A DNA stretch of 64,000 nt. Origin: Chloranthus sessilifolius. Lineage: Eukaryota; Streptophyta; Magnoliopsida; Chloranthales; Chloranthaceae. The notes under the pieces were generated by a model. It was not told the DNA's origin and ran no database searches. It was given only the letters and a program-made list of their open reading frames with translations. Made by a program: the position numbers and the translations under genes. Location of the stretch: the NCBI GenBank assembly GCA_021018995.1, contig CM037587.1, positions 13,889,366-13,953,365 of the forward strand, given 5' to 3'. The first letter of the stretch is position 1, and each line of letters starts with the position of its first letter. This document shows positions 47,131 to 59,550 of this stretch, one piece after another.

Positions 47131-48149
47131 AGCTACATCCTAGCTCAATAGGGAACAAACACAATGAACATATAAATTAAGACTCACATATATTCTATGA
47201 TATTATAAGTATGATGTGTCTATGCATTTGCTAGAAAACAATTTAAAATCTGATGAATTGCATTCAAGTTTACTGGTAATTAGCATGTCTTACTTTACTG
47301 TTGATTTATCATGAATGACACTAAACAGGCCTAAAGCAGAACTTAAATCTTCAACTTAAGTAATCTCCAATGAGATACCCTTCATCGTCGTCTAAATAGA
47401 CAGTTTTTATAAAAGTATTCCTTGGGAATACGACCCAGGCCCCTTTTCACTAGGCGGTAGGGTTAAAACTCATCTCAACATCCCTGGGATGTGCTTACTG
47501 TTACGGATAAACCTCCGCACTAGTATACGGATTGGCCGCCGCACCGGTCACGGATATTCTGTCGCATTAGTCGTGGATATCCCGCCACATCGGTGGGGTA
47601 TCCTATCAAACCTCAAATAACAAAAATAACATGTGCTTTATATATAGTTGTTCACCGTTTAAGTGTGCTATCTTATATCAGTTAGGCCTCAACAGTAATT
47701 ATTCAATCATATATATATACATCCCTGGGATGTATACATATCCGCATCACACCTAATGCCTTTATTACTTTCTCATCCCCTGGGGATGTCTCATTCTTAT
47801 TAGATTACTTGATCTTAATCACTTGCATCACACAGATGCCTTTTTCACATTCTTGGTGTTACTCACACACACCCATTTTCACAAAGCTTTTCGTAATCAA
47901 AAGAACTTTAAATTTGGTAATTAAATCACTACATACATGCTCTTGAAATTAAAGTACATGTTCAAGGTGTTCCCTACCTCAATTTTCTGAATGTCCAAGC
48001 ATCAAGGTCCCACGCTGCTCCTTGTGCTCGCTTTCACACGTATCACCTATGGTACATCACAACACACGTAATACATAACTAAAGATGTAATAAAGAAGGT
48101 CCTAGACTCTCCATGAATCTCAAAGAAAACTTAGAAAGCCAAGTAAAAC

Positions 48150-48590
48150 TGTCAAAGTCGATTAATCGAAATACAATTCGATTAATCGATTCCCAAAATC
48201 GATTAATCGAAACCTAAATCGATTAATCGAGATTCAATTTCAATTAATCGATCCCAAATCGATTAATCGAAGTCTCTAACATAATAAGGTCGATTCTCAA
48301 ATCGAGTGGTCAAAAGTTTGAAATCGATTAGTCGATCCCAAATCGATTAATCAAAATAAAAAATCGATTAATCGATTTCCCAACTCGATTAGTCGATTTC
48401 TCCAGGTCTCTTTTCTCCAGCCACTGGAGGTACCCAGTTGATTAGTCGAATTCCAAATCGACTAATCGAAATCCAAATCGATTAATCGAAATACAATTTG
48501 ATTAATCGAAATCAGGCTTTCATGACTTTTCAACTTCTGGGCCAAAATCGATTAATCGAATCCCAATTTCGATTAATCGATTTGGCCAGA
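48150..48590. repeat. Array of the palindrome TCGATTAATCGA (LTR C)
   Basis: Counterpart of the array in LTR A, with the same order of words and small length differences. Confidence 0.9.
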
Positions 48591-49158
48591 TTCAGCCCCC
48601 TTTCGGACTGTTCTTCCAAATCTTTCTCCTTTCTTTTCTAAGCCTTTAGTCTACTCTTCTAAGCATATTTGACTGAATTTACTCACCCACACTCTATGCA
48701 TTAACTTCAATTAGAACTCACCTCAATAATCCCTTCAAGGGATTGATTTGTTGGGTTTGATGGCTAGGGTTCCAGATTTTCGTTTCAACGATCCTAACGC
48801 GTTGAATCCGACAATTAATGCTAGCTCCTCCTCTTGATTTGCGCTAGCCTCTAGCCTCCATAACTCCTCTTTACTCCTCTCTCTCTCCTCTTAACTCTCT
48901 CTTCACAACCAAAGCAAAAGAAACTAGGGTTATTAAAACCCTTTTATTCTCTCTCCTGCTTGTGTGTTAAACACATACACCAGAGATAGGTGTATGTGAC
49001 CACTAGCTCACACTATAGACTACTCTTAAGTTGTATTGACCTCACATTAGTTCATCACTTTATAAGTTCATTGCTTGACCATCACTTGGTCAACCCTATG
49101 ACTAATCGGCACAGTTCTTGAGGTCAAAGTTAAACATTAATTTTTTTGAGATATTACA

Positions 49159-50510
49159 AGTTTATTCATCATAGATTTTTCTAAACTGAAGATTTAAAAA
49201 ATATTTTCATCCAAACTCTCACTATTGGCATACTCTCAAAAAGGATATCGAAATTTTTGGTTCTCTCATTATAATATGTATGATAAATTTCAAAGGACAA
49301 TCAATTAAAAAGGTAAATCTCATGGAATGGAAAATCAAATCTGATCATATAACTTTTTCGTTTATTTATAGTATCTATTTCATATATATCTACTAGACTC
49401 ATACTTTTGCAAAACATAAATCACAAAGGTCTTTCCTCCGGCTTATAATGGGGCTTTGGGTACAAGGTTCAAACAAAGGCAGATAGGGTTCAAAAGTTTA
49501 TGAGAATTTAGTTCTTCCTTCTCTATCTTTCTTTCCTTCTTTTTTATTTTAGTAACTATCCAAAAAGTTGGATGACTTCTTCCCATTTTTCTTTTCTGTT
49601 TTATTATAAATCCCTTTTTTCTTAAGTCAGAAGCTTTTTGCTTCTCTTTTCATAAAATCGTCTTTGACGATTTCCCTTTGCTTTTTTTTATATATTTTTT
49701 ATACGATTGTATTTCTTCTCAGTTGTACCCCTTTTAGCAGATCTTTTATCTGTTTTTGTTCATACTCCTTTCACTCCCTCTTCTTCCCTTTCTTACATTC
49801 TAAACTCTCATAAATTATAAAAGTTAAAGGTAGAAAGCTTTGGGTAGTACATATGGTTAAAGGTTTATAAAATATTGGTATAAAGAAATTCGATTTTAAG
49901 CTTCTAATATGGGTTCAAAAGATAAATTTTTCTTAGAATTTTAGCTTTTTGGCTCTGGTTTAAACAAAAGATGGCCTTTGATCATTTTCATGATTTACTA
50001 GTATGGATGTCTTATTGCTTTGATATATTTAACAGACAGTTCTAAAAAAATAAATCATCATAATCATAGAATATCTTGATTCTAATTTCAGCAATATGAG
50101 ATTTTTCAGTAAAAGTTCAAGAAAACTTTTAAGCTTGAATAAAACAGTCTCTCTCAGAATATAAAGAGGATATATTAGCCCAAGATCTCACTGGTTTTAT
50201 AATTTTTAAACTATGATCTAAATATTGCAGTTTAAATCAATCATATAGTTTCAAACATTCATTTGATACAGTGTTCAAAGGTGCTATACATGAATTTCAA
50301 TTGTTTTATTTTGATTATTGAACTTTTGCAAGGATGGATTGTAAAGTTTTCAAGAGAAATTTTTTTCTATCATAATTTGCATATAATGATTAACTCTAGA
50401 CTAAACTATTTTTTTTTTCTCTCAAAATTTCAGATTTCAAAATAAAAGCAAATAAAAGCAAATAAAAACTGCTACCTACTAATATATAGAGATTTGTATA
50501 TTCCCCCAAA
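49159..50510 (-). other. AT-rich non-coding interior of the Athila/Tat-like element
   Basis: No domain is recognised in either strand. By position it is the 3' non-coding region between gag-protease and the 3' LTR, split by the nested insertion. Confidence 0.55.
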
Positions 50511-50564
50511 CTTAAATAGGACAATGTCCTCATTGTACAAAACAGGGGACACAGCGAACATCTA

Positions 50565-52226
50565 TTACCTTATTGGTGCTTTTTCGATGAAAGGTTGCAA
50601 TAGTTCATTGAAAGTAGTGGGCAAAGGTTCTATCCATGGTTTCCATGTTTTGGATTGGAGTTCGCAGACAAAAGTGTCCAACACAGAAATCACCTCCCTT
50701 AGTTGGTAGTCTGGTTCTTCCGAGTCCGTATACCATAATGCAGTTTGAAGCATATCCTTAGATAATACTAGAGGTAATGCTTGTTCCACCAGTTTTTCAG
50801 TTTCATCTATGTTGAAGCATTCCTCATCGTCAATTGAAGTCATTTGGTTGGCTGCTGAGAAAATATTTAACTAAATTCGCATATCTCCAAAAGAAACTTT
50901 CATTACTCCGATTTTATAGTTGATGCATGCATTGGCCGTGGCCAAGAATGGTCTACCAAGTATAACGAGAATTTGTGTTGGAGATTTCGAACTAAGTTCC
51001 ATGTCTAATACTAAAAAGTCGACAGAGAAAATAAATTTGTCGACCTCAACCATCACATCTTCAATGATTCCTATTGGTCTTCTTTCTGATCTATCAGTTA
51101 ACTGAAGAGTTACCGAAGTAGACCTCATATCTCCCAATCCCAACTTTTCGTAGGCGGAGTATGGTAGCATATTGACACTAGTTCCTAGATCAAGAAGTGC
51201 TTTATTTATAGCATGATTGTCTACGATGCAGGGAATTGTAGGCACTCCAGGATCTTTAAGCTTTGACGGAGTTTTGGCTTGCAAGACAGAACTTACTTGT
51301 TCCGTCAGGAAAAAATTTTGTGAGATATTTTTTCGCCTTTTTCTTTTTTGCATACACATCTGCATAGGCGGGGACATGTTTAATTGCTTTTAAAAGAGGC
51401 AAATTAATCTTCACTTCCTTCAAGATTTTGGTAATTTCTTCTAATTTTTTTGAATTTTTATCAAAAGGAGATGGTGCACCAAAGGCATTCGGAAAAGGTA
51501 ACTTCGATACATAAGGTACTTCAGCCACAGATTTTGGTGTACCCTCCTCATTACTATTTTTTAAATTTTGTTTTTCTTTTTGTTTTTCTGGCAAGGGGAC
51601 TTCTTCTAGAGTTTGTTTTTCTTTGGTATGGGTTTCAGGGAAGACTAATGGTATAGGCATCTCTACGTTATTGTCAACAGTTTTTCCACTTCATAGAGTT
51701 TGAACAGCCTGAATGTGAGGTGTAGGAGTTGGTGTAAATCCTTCACTTGATTGTCTTCTTGAATTAGTCCCTGTTGGGAAACTCCTTTGGTTGTTTCCCT
51801 TTCTCTCCCATTGCATGGCTATTTGCTCAACTTTGGTCCCTAAACTTGCAATGGATTAAGAGCAGGACTGTAGGTCTTGGGAATTTGGGTCAATTAAGAT
51901 AGTTCCTTAGATCGTCGATGTGCCTGTTGTTGTAGGTCTTGAAGGATCTGAACAATAGTAGCATCATCATTTCTAAAGGTCTGTTGGTCAAAATATTGGT
52001 TTCTGACATAAGGTTGTGGAAAACCCTGAGGGTCTTGTGGGTATGCATACGAGAAATCATAATGGTTTTCCCATTGAGGGTTGTAGGTACTCCCATAATT
52101 ACCCCAATGAGAAGCCAAAACTTGTTTAGTTTCTGCCATGGATGGATTGTAAGGGGTAATTGGATTTTCCACCGGGGTATAGGTTGGTTGGTAAATTGGC
52201 CAAGCTGAATTATCGTGGCCATGCAT
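50565..52226 (-). pseudogene. Athila/Tat-like gag-protease (fossil)
   Basis: Minus strand. The start (about 52226) reads MHGHDNSAWPIYQPTYTPV, a Gln/Asn/Tyr-rich gag segment. The Lys/Glu-rich middle (51256-51660) leads to an aspartic protease-like domain at 50871-51377 with KALLDLGTSVNMLPYSAYEK, VTLQLTDRS, IIEDVMVEVDKFIF, DFLVLDME and ILGRPFLATANA, the standard plant Athila/Tat pattern. A tail at 50565-50843 shows no domain. A few breaks separate the open parts. Confidence 0.85.
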
Positions 52227-52485
52227 GATAAAAAATTTATTTATTTATTTATTTATTTCTAGAAGGCAGGGATAGAAAACAAATCTGAGCCTCTAGTCTT
52301 TGTGGCCAACAGAAGTGTTGAAGTTCTGATCCGTTGCTCCGAATAAGCCTGCAAAAGCTTTAAAAAGTGATTAAAGAAAGTTAAAAATATAAAGAAATAT
52401 AAAAAAGAGAAAGATAAATATTTATTTTTAAAACGAAAATTTAAACAAAAAGATAAATACTTTCCTGACAGCGGCCCCAAAAACT

Positions 52486-53378
52486 TGATCGACTTACTAT
52501 GTGTATCTAATTAAGTCTTAACCTATTGCAAGCGCATAATGAAAATTGTAGAGCTAGTATAAGATCGTTCCCACGAAGAAGTTTTATCTTATTTATATTT
52601 CTATTTTAAAGTTTATATTTATCTTTTAAGTTTCTAAACTATTTGAGAAATATGAATAAAAGAATGGTTTCTTAATCTAAAGGGCAAAAAATAAATCCTA
52701 ATCCTCCTTCTTCAGATTGAGATCGTCAATCCCAATCTTCAGCCATCGGATATTTCTAAAAATAAATAGTACTATTACACCGTATTGTAGTCTTCTAGAA
52801 TTTGGGCGTCAATCAAAAACTAAAATTCCTTAACACAGATTTAATCTAATCAACAATTTCCTAAAATCTGAGTGTAAATCAAATTTAAGAAAATTGAAGA
52901 TAGAAAAGTAAAAATTGTTACACTAATCTGTAAATTCCAACCTTAGTCATCAATTCAAATTAAAATTTGAAGATGCTTACAAAGCATATAAATAAAACAA
53001 ATACAATCTAAACTAGAAAGAAAAGTAAATATATCTTTCACCCATCAGTCGTGGTCGTCAATTGCTTATGAGAAACTAGGATATCTACACTAATCTTCAG
53101 CACCCAATAGCAGTCGTCAATTGCTCTTGAGAAGCTTGATATCTAATCTACTCTAACTATTTTACACTACTGATCGAAAGAAAATTTAACCTCAATTGTT
53201 AATTGATGCTGAAATTCTTCGATCCCTAATTCCTACACCGAGCTCTCTTATTTATAGATCATAAGGAGTCGGTTTACAAAAACTTCTAATTCTAATAAAA
53301 GAAATTACTAAAAATAAAAGATTCCTAATATAACTCTAATTCCTAATTTTATTCTTCCTTGCTTTCAACTGTAGATGT
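52486..53378 (-). repeat. 5' LTR of the Athila/Tat-like element
   Basis: Matches 39227-40112, so it is shorter than the 3' LTR. An (ATTT)n tract lies just inside the element at 52236-52257. Confidence 0.85.
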
Positions 53379-55118
53379 TGTTGGTATGCGCTTTTTTCTG
53401 GGTTCCTCTCGGTCCCCGAAAAGAATGTCCCAATTCGATCCAAGTGGACTCTGACAGAGGCGGTAATGGAGTAATAAATTAGGGAATATTAAATTACTGA
53501 AATTAAAGAGATAAGACTCAGGGAAGTACCTGATTCGTTGCGATCGCCAGTTGCAGATGTTTATCGACGCTGCAATATGTAACTGATCACGCCTTCTGGG
53601 GTGGAGATATGGGTTGTTCTCTTTAATGAATTATCGACCGACCGATGTCAGCAGCACTGGGTCGGCTATAGGTTTAGTCAAGCTAGTTTTTCTCATTCTC
53701 TTCTAATTGCTTAACCTTTTCTACTCCTATTATGACTCTTAGTTGTTTTAGCTACCTAGTATTATTAGGAATCTACTTAATCTTAGTCCTATTAGAAGTC
53801 TAATTAATCGGGTAATCTTAATTGAACTAGGTCTCCTGATCTGAGTAGAAATATTAAATTTTCTAATTTCACTAAAACTATAATAAAAATATACTACGTT
53901 AATTATATTAATTAAATTAATTCTATCGAAATTCTGATTAATCGAAGTATCTTAATTCTATTGAAATTATATAATGGAAAAGGGTCTTGGGCCCACTATG
54001 CTAAGGAGGATCGGTCTTGTTCCCGGGTACCCTCTGTAAGCTCTCTGGGAAAAATCGGGTGGCTAGGGATTATTTTAGTGATAACATGGATTGAAAAACT
54101 GATATTTATTTTGAAATTATGGATTTATGGATTGAAGATGGAGAACCAAGTTAAAAATTAGAATTAAAATTCTAGAACTAAAAAAAATGAAAATTCTAAT
54201 ACTGAATTTAAAACTGAAATTAAGGACTGATTCTAGAAACTAAGAACTAGAATCAGAAAACTAAATATTTAAATTAGACCCTAAGATCTAAGATCTATAA
54301 TTTAAGAACTAGAGGGCTAGAACTTAAATCTAGAACTAAAAAAAAGAAATGAGGAACTGGTTCTAGAACCTAAGAACTAGAACTAGGAAGAAAATAAGAA
54401 TTAAGGACTAAAGAGATTTAGAATCTAAGATCTAGAACTAAAAACTTAATAATCTAGAACTAAGAACTAGAACTAGAAGAATTAAAACTAGAAGGGAAGT
54501 ATACCTGAGGCTAGGGCCATGGAGAGAAATCTCAAAATTCTAAGCTTGGAAGCGAGGAACTCGAGAGAGAAAGATATGTGTCGAAAACTGTGTGTTTTTG
54601 AATCGTGGTGGTGGGTCCTATATATAGGTATTTGGTCAATTGCGCACTTTGTGGGGTGCACTCAATTGGTTGGTGGATTTCAATTATGCGCCTTGTTTGG
54701 TGCGCATAACTGAATTATGGGCCTGGTGACAATCACTAAATCACTTTGAGTCGGTGACCAACTCAGTGAGTGATCGGCTGACTGGCTCAGCCGGGTATCC
54801 CAATCCTAGTCTAATTAGACTAGTTGCACACATAGTGTATTGCGCACAATCAATTAAATGTTATTCCAACTGTGTTTAATAGGAGAATTTTGGCGGTCTA
54901 GGGTGTTAGAGACTAGGTTCGCTTGGGAACCAATCATGCGCTTGTGCTGACGCGCATAATTCGATTGCACGCTCTAGATAGGGCGTACAATCATGTCTTA
55001 GGCGGTTTTTAGAAGGGTGCAAGGCCAATCCAAAAGGGACTAATCATGCACAGGTGGTGGAGCGTACGATATGATTGCACGCTCTTGAAGGGGTGCATAA
55101 TCAGAACCTAAGGCGGTC
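53379..55118 (-). mobile_element. Possible LTR of an unidentified retroelement
   Basis: The segment starts TGTTGG and ends TCTTCA, so TG...CA ends are possible. On the minus strand a TATA-like CCTATATATAGG (about 54618-54629) is followed by a CT-rich leader. The region to its right repeats GCGCATAAT, GCGCACAATC and TTGCACGCTC words, as LTR U3 regions often do. 54150-54500 is dominated by CTAGAACTAAGAACTAG words. No second copy is in the window, so the call is tentative. Confidence 0.35.
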
Positions 55119-56270
55119 TTCAGGAAATAAACTTCTAAGTCAAAGGATGCAAGAGGTTTAGGAATAATAGAGAATTTATTCTCATAAAATACTGCATCTC
55201 TTGATTCAAAAATTGAATCATCTTCAAAGATATTATTATGCTCACATGCCAAAAATATGTGTGTAGGACTATGAGTAGAATATCTCACAAAAATATATTC
55301 TATGGCTTTAGGATCTAATTTTGTACGTTTATAATCGCGTACCCTAACAAGCGATCTACAATCCCATACTTTTAAATAATATAATTTGGGAGGTTTACTT
55401 TTCCAAACTTCATATAGAGTTTTAGAAGATTTTTTATGTGATATCTGATTTAAAATATAACATGAAGTTAGTAACCGCTTCTCCCCTTAGATTTGAATTC
55501 AAAACAGAATTTATTAACATAGAATTTACCATTTCTACTAGAGTCCAATTTTTCCTTTCGACAATTTCATTAGATTGAGGAGAAAATGGAGCAGTGACTT
55601 TATGAATGATTCCATACTTGTCACAAAAATATGAAAATTCATGCGACATGTATTCACCTCCCCTATCCGATCTCAATACCTTACTTTTCAAATCTAATTG
55701 ATTTTCCACTAAGGACTTATAAGAGATAAATTTACTAAATGGTTCTTCCTTTAATTTAAGTAAGAAAACATATGTAAATATTGGATAATCATCAATGAAA
55801 GCGATAAATATCTTTTTTCACCTCTAGTAGTAATGTTATTGAAGCTACACAAATCAGTATGAATTAAATTTAATAGTTTAAATCATTTTTCAACACTCTT
55901 GAATGACTTCTTAGTCATTTTAAATTATACGCAAATACTATATTGTTCTTTAGCATAATTTATATATAGTTTAGGAATAAGTTCTAATTTAACCATATTT
56001 TTTATAGAATATAAATTTAAATGCCCTAATCTATTATGTCATAAAATTATTGAGTCACACAAATAAATCGAAGAAGCAGATTTTTCATTGATAGTAAACT
56101 TAAATATTTCGCAAGAGACACTCCCCTTGTCTACAAACATCTCTTTCTTAAAAAGTATAATGGAATTGGATTCGATTATGATTTTGAATCCATGTTTGTT
56201 AAAGATACAAGCCGATACAAGATTCTTCCAGATTTCAGGGATATGGAGTACATCATTAAATGTGACAGAT

Positions 56271-58833
56271 TGTAACGATACGGATTTCACTAAGGTTGAC
56301 TCGTTGGCCATCGATGATAATACAATTACGTTGACCAATTTGACTTTGGTCAACCTTTTGACGTTTATGACGTGGCCTCTAGCCCACATATTTAAATAGG
56401 GCGAATACACCCAAATATGGCCGTAACCCAAATTTAAAATAATAATTAAATAATAATTAAATAAACATAAACTATATGCTTGTATGGTGTTAGATAGGGT
56501 GGAGCACCAAATTTCATGTGGGTGCTCCACACCCTATTATCACCAAGACCATATAAAAAAAAAAAAAAAAAAATTGAATTGGATTCGAGTACCAAAGATG
56601 GCACCCGAATCCCAAGTTTAGGTTGCCTACTTTTATTAGTGTATTGCCTTTTTGGTTATTAGTATTGCCTTTATATTATTATTATAATGTTACTTCGTAG
56701 TTATTTTATTAATGTTGACTCCCCAAATTAAAAGACCCACTCCAACTCTAACTTTCTTTCTCTCTCTAGAATTCAATTAAAAAACCCATGCCCACTCTAA
56801 CTCCCTCCCTACATGGCTCCTTCCAAACTGACAACTCTAAGGTACCTTCCCCGATAAGCTACCCTTTTTATATATGCTTAGCACCCAAACTTTTCCAAGT
56901 ACCATTCTCCCATATATAATTTTAAGTGGTGATACTTGGTTAACCATCCAAGCCTGCACACATCACACTTTTTTTCCTATGTATGTGTCTAACATACAGA
57001 ATTAGTTACTTCCTAATACAACTTGACTATCTAGGTTTCTAGTTTATCCTAATCCCAAGCCCCAACATATATTTATGGCAATTCAAACTAAGAAAAGGGT
57101 CCATTGATGCCCACGTGCTCTTGGGTAATTATGCCCAGCCACCTAAATCTCACTCCCTACTCCTCACATGAAATACTAGCCCAACAAAAAAAAACAAAGT
57201 TGATTTACATGTTAGTTCCCCACACCGCAGACTTTCATTTTCCTTGGGAGTCAAGCAACAGCCGTCTCTTGAATATATCCTTCTTTAAATGGACTCTCAC
57301 AACAACTGCCTCTTGAATATCTCCTTATATAGAACTCTTGCATCAGCCGTCTAAAACAGCCGTCACTCTAATAACCTAGCAGCTCCTTCCAGAGACTCAC
57401 ACAGCCGTTCTCTCTTTCTCTTTTCTTTCTACGACTCTCTCTCTCTCTTCTACAAAGAGATCTAAGCTGGCAGCAATTCTTTGCCACACCCTCTTCTTCT
57501 CGCGTTCAACCGAGCACTACATAGACCCACAGTTGAAGCCGCATCGCCGGACACCACCATCAACAATTTTTTCCTTATGACGTTGGACCTGAGGTAGGGG
57601 ATTTTCAATGCACAATTATATTTTAAACTTTGAATCATAGGCTTTAATGATGTATTCGAACCAGATCTATGATTATGAGAATTAAACTTGAATTGTTTGA
57701 ATCGTATGGTATCTGGACATTAGAATTAATGAATATAACTTGCATTAATTATTGAATTTTTTGAATATTATACCTTTTGGAATTGCAACGAAATATTTGG
57801 AATCCTTTCTGAATGATATATAACTTGCGTTGAATTATAATCATTAAAATTTTGAACACCGAACCCTTTGAATTTTGAATTTGAATTAGAATGAGAATTA
57901 TTTATGAACCATGAATATTGTACCGATGTATTAGAATTTTGCATGTGATTTAAAGAGATTTATTTGAACCGAATCATGTGCTTCAGCACTTTTAAACGGT
58001 TTCGACGGCCCATTGAAGTGCACAAGCATCCCTCACAACACAGGGACTTGAGCACTTAGGAAATTTGTTCATTGAACGACGATGGTTAGGAGGGGATTCC
58101 CATCGGTAATTGGAGACTCTAGTGCTATATTTGCGCTAGTGATATTTAAGTTATATTTTTAGTCATCATAAATTAAGAAGATTGCATCTAAAATTTGATA
58201 ATGAAATGACTTAAATGAATACTCACATGAAACCTAAGAGACGATGCTATCGAATCTCATATGGAACTAGAATTCAAAATATGTGTTTTTGAACCTGTGA
58301 TATTTTCCAAATTCTATGTTTGTCAATTACTTGCGTTGAATTTGTCATCGAACTATGCATTGATCGGATAAGATGTAATATGGCCTTGAACTTTTTCTAC
58401 TGAGCTTAGTGGTTAGCTCACCCCGACACTATGTGTCACATGTATAGAAGTGGTTCCAGATCCCGATTCAGAAAATCCCAACTTTGTACCGGGAGAAGAA
58501 GCAGATCTTTCACCTGAGGAGTTTTATCCTTAGATACTTTTGGAGACTTGGACTTGGTATAGATTAGATGAACTATTTGAGATAATTAAGATTATTTTTG
58601 GACATTATGTTCCACTGTTTGTGTGACGACGGTGGTTTTACTTTTAAATTTTGCACTTTCGTTATGGACTTTAATGAAAATTTATTTAATTATGGATATT
58701 TATGCATTCAATTTATTTAAAATAGTTTGCTCTCTAATCGATACCAAAGAATTTTTGTATTTATATTATGAATTGTGATCTAGCGATCTAAAAATTTTCA
58801 CATGTTTCGGGTTGGAAATTTTGGGTCGTTATA
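56271..58833 (+). mobile_element. Solo LTR of the Tekay type
   Basis: The pentamer CAGAT flanks it exactly (56266-56270 and 58834-58838). It begins TGTAACGATACGG and ends TTGGGTCGTTATA, giving inverted TGTAACGA/TCGTTATA ends. Length 2,563 bp. It aligns along its length with the 3' LTR at 32471-35040 (reverse complement), roughly 70-75 per cent by eye. A solo LTR with an intact target duplication is the known product of recombination between the two LTRs of one insertion. It splits the protease region of the Copia element. Confidence 0.9.
58417..58533 (+). other. Conserved short acidic reading frame in a Tekay LTR (copy 4)
   Basis: 38 codons plus stop, beginning LTPTLCVTCIEVVPDPDSEN and ending FVPGEEADLSPEEFYP. 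Compared with 32743-32862 it shows several synonymous third-base changes and a 3-base length difference that keeps the frame. Preceded by CTACTGAGCTTAGTGGTTAG, a possible branch site and acceptor. Confidence 0.5.
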
Positions 58834-59139
58834 CAGATTTTCCCGAAGTAAAGTTTAGAACAATATTTCCTTGTCCTACAACTTTGACAGTGAGAAATTT
58901 CCCATGAACAATTCATGTCCATCATGTGTCTTCTCATAGGATACAAAATTATTCCTATCAGAGGTCACATACCTAGTAGCCCCAGAATCAAGCCACCATT
59001 CATTTCCATCATCTACCATGTTGGCCTTGGAGATTACTGTAACGAGATCTTCTTCACCCATAATATTTGCCTGATTTTTATTCTTTAAGAATTCTCGACA
59101 ATCACGTTTGAAGTGTTCAAGTTTCTTGCAATAAAAATA

Positions 59140-59550
59140 GGGAGTCATTACTTGTACACGCTTTTCAAGTGATTGCACCGGATTGCACCGAATGTAAAAG
59201 AAAGACTTGCAAGTTTGGCGACCTCTATTATGCGAAAACACCATCTAAGTCGTTTGATTTTAAGACCATGATTTAAAGATATCAATTGCAAAAGATTAGA
59301 ACAAAATATAATTTTTATCATTTGATTAAATGGAGTCAAAGGCTATTATATAATTCAACAGTTGACTACAATAGATCATATGACAAGTATCGTGTTTTGC
59401 TCTAATTTTATGTATCAAAGATCTATTGATCATGAACTTCAAATCAGACGGTATATATTGCATTTTTACATATCACATGTCCCAAAAATACCAAGTCTTT
59501 CTTTAAATTCTATGCAATCACTTGAAAAACATGTGCAAGTAATAGCTCCC
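59140..59550. mobile_element. Long-TIR non-autonomous DNA element
   Basis: 411 bp with inverted ends of about 60 bp (GGGAGTCATTACTTG... and ...CAAGTAATAGCTCCC; shared TTTTCAAGTGATTGCA and GAAAGACTTG). Exact flanks TAAAAATA at 59132-59139 and 59551-59558 form an 8-bp target duplication. No coding capacity. Inserted next to the zinc-knuckle region of the Copia gag. Confidence 0.8.

Larger units (their letters stand above)
41150..49158 (-). mobile_element. Nested Tekay-type insertion: two minus-strand LTRs around a plus-strand core
   Basis: The pentamer AGTTT is at 41145-41149 and 49159-49163, so the whole block behaves as one insertion into the Athila/Tat-like element. The outer parts are LTRs of one family, both minus: 41150-43495 and 46673-49158, about 96 per cent alike by eye. 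The core (43496-46672) is on the plus strand: integrase and pol end, 3' non-coding DNA, and a complete 1.07-kb LTR of a related type. The simplest reading is an element whose interior was replaced by part of another Tekay copy; the order of events is not settled. It is broken. Confidence 0.8.
46673..49158 (-). repeat. Tekay LTR C (right LTR of the nested insertion)
   Basis: Starts (minus) TGTAATATCTC at 49158. The palindrome array is at 48150-48590. A short (TA)n at 47708-47719 is the counterpart of the longer run in LTR A. Confidence 0.88.
39227..53378 (-). mobile_element. Ty3/Gypsy Athila/Tat-like element with gag-protease and no visible pol
   Basis: Minus strand. 5' LTR 52486-53378, then a TTGGGGCCGCTGTCAGGAAA segment (52461-52482) like the TTGGCGCCGTTGCCGGGGA primer-binding site typical of Athila/Tat. 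Gag-protease spans about 52226-50565. Non-coding AT-rich DNA continues to 49159, resumes at 41149 after the nested insertion, and ends in a polypurine tract (40748-40762) and 3' LTR 39227-40747. No RT, RNase H or integrase of this element was found. It has a handful of coding breaks. The two LTRs differ at roughly 6-8 per cent by eye where they overlap. It lies across the gag of the Tekay element to the left. Confidence 0.8.
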
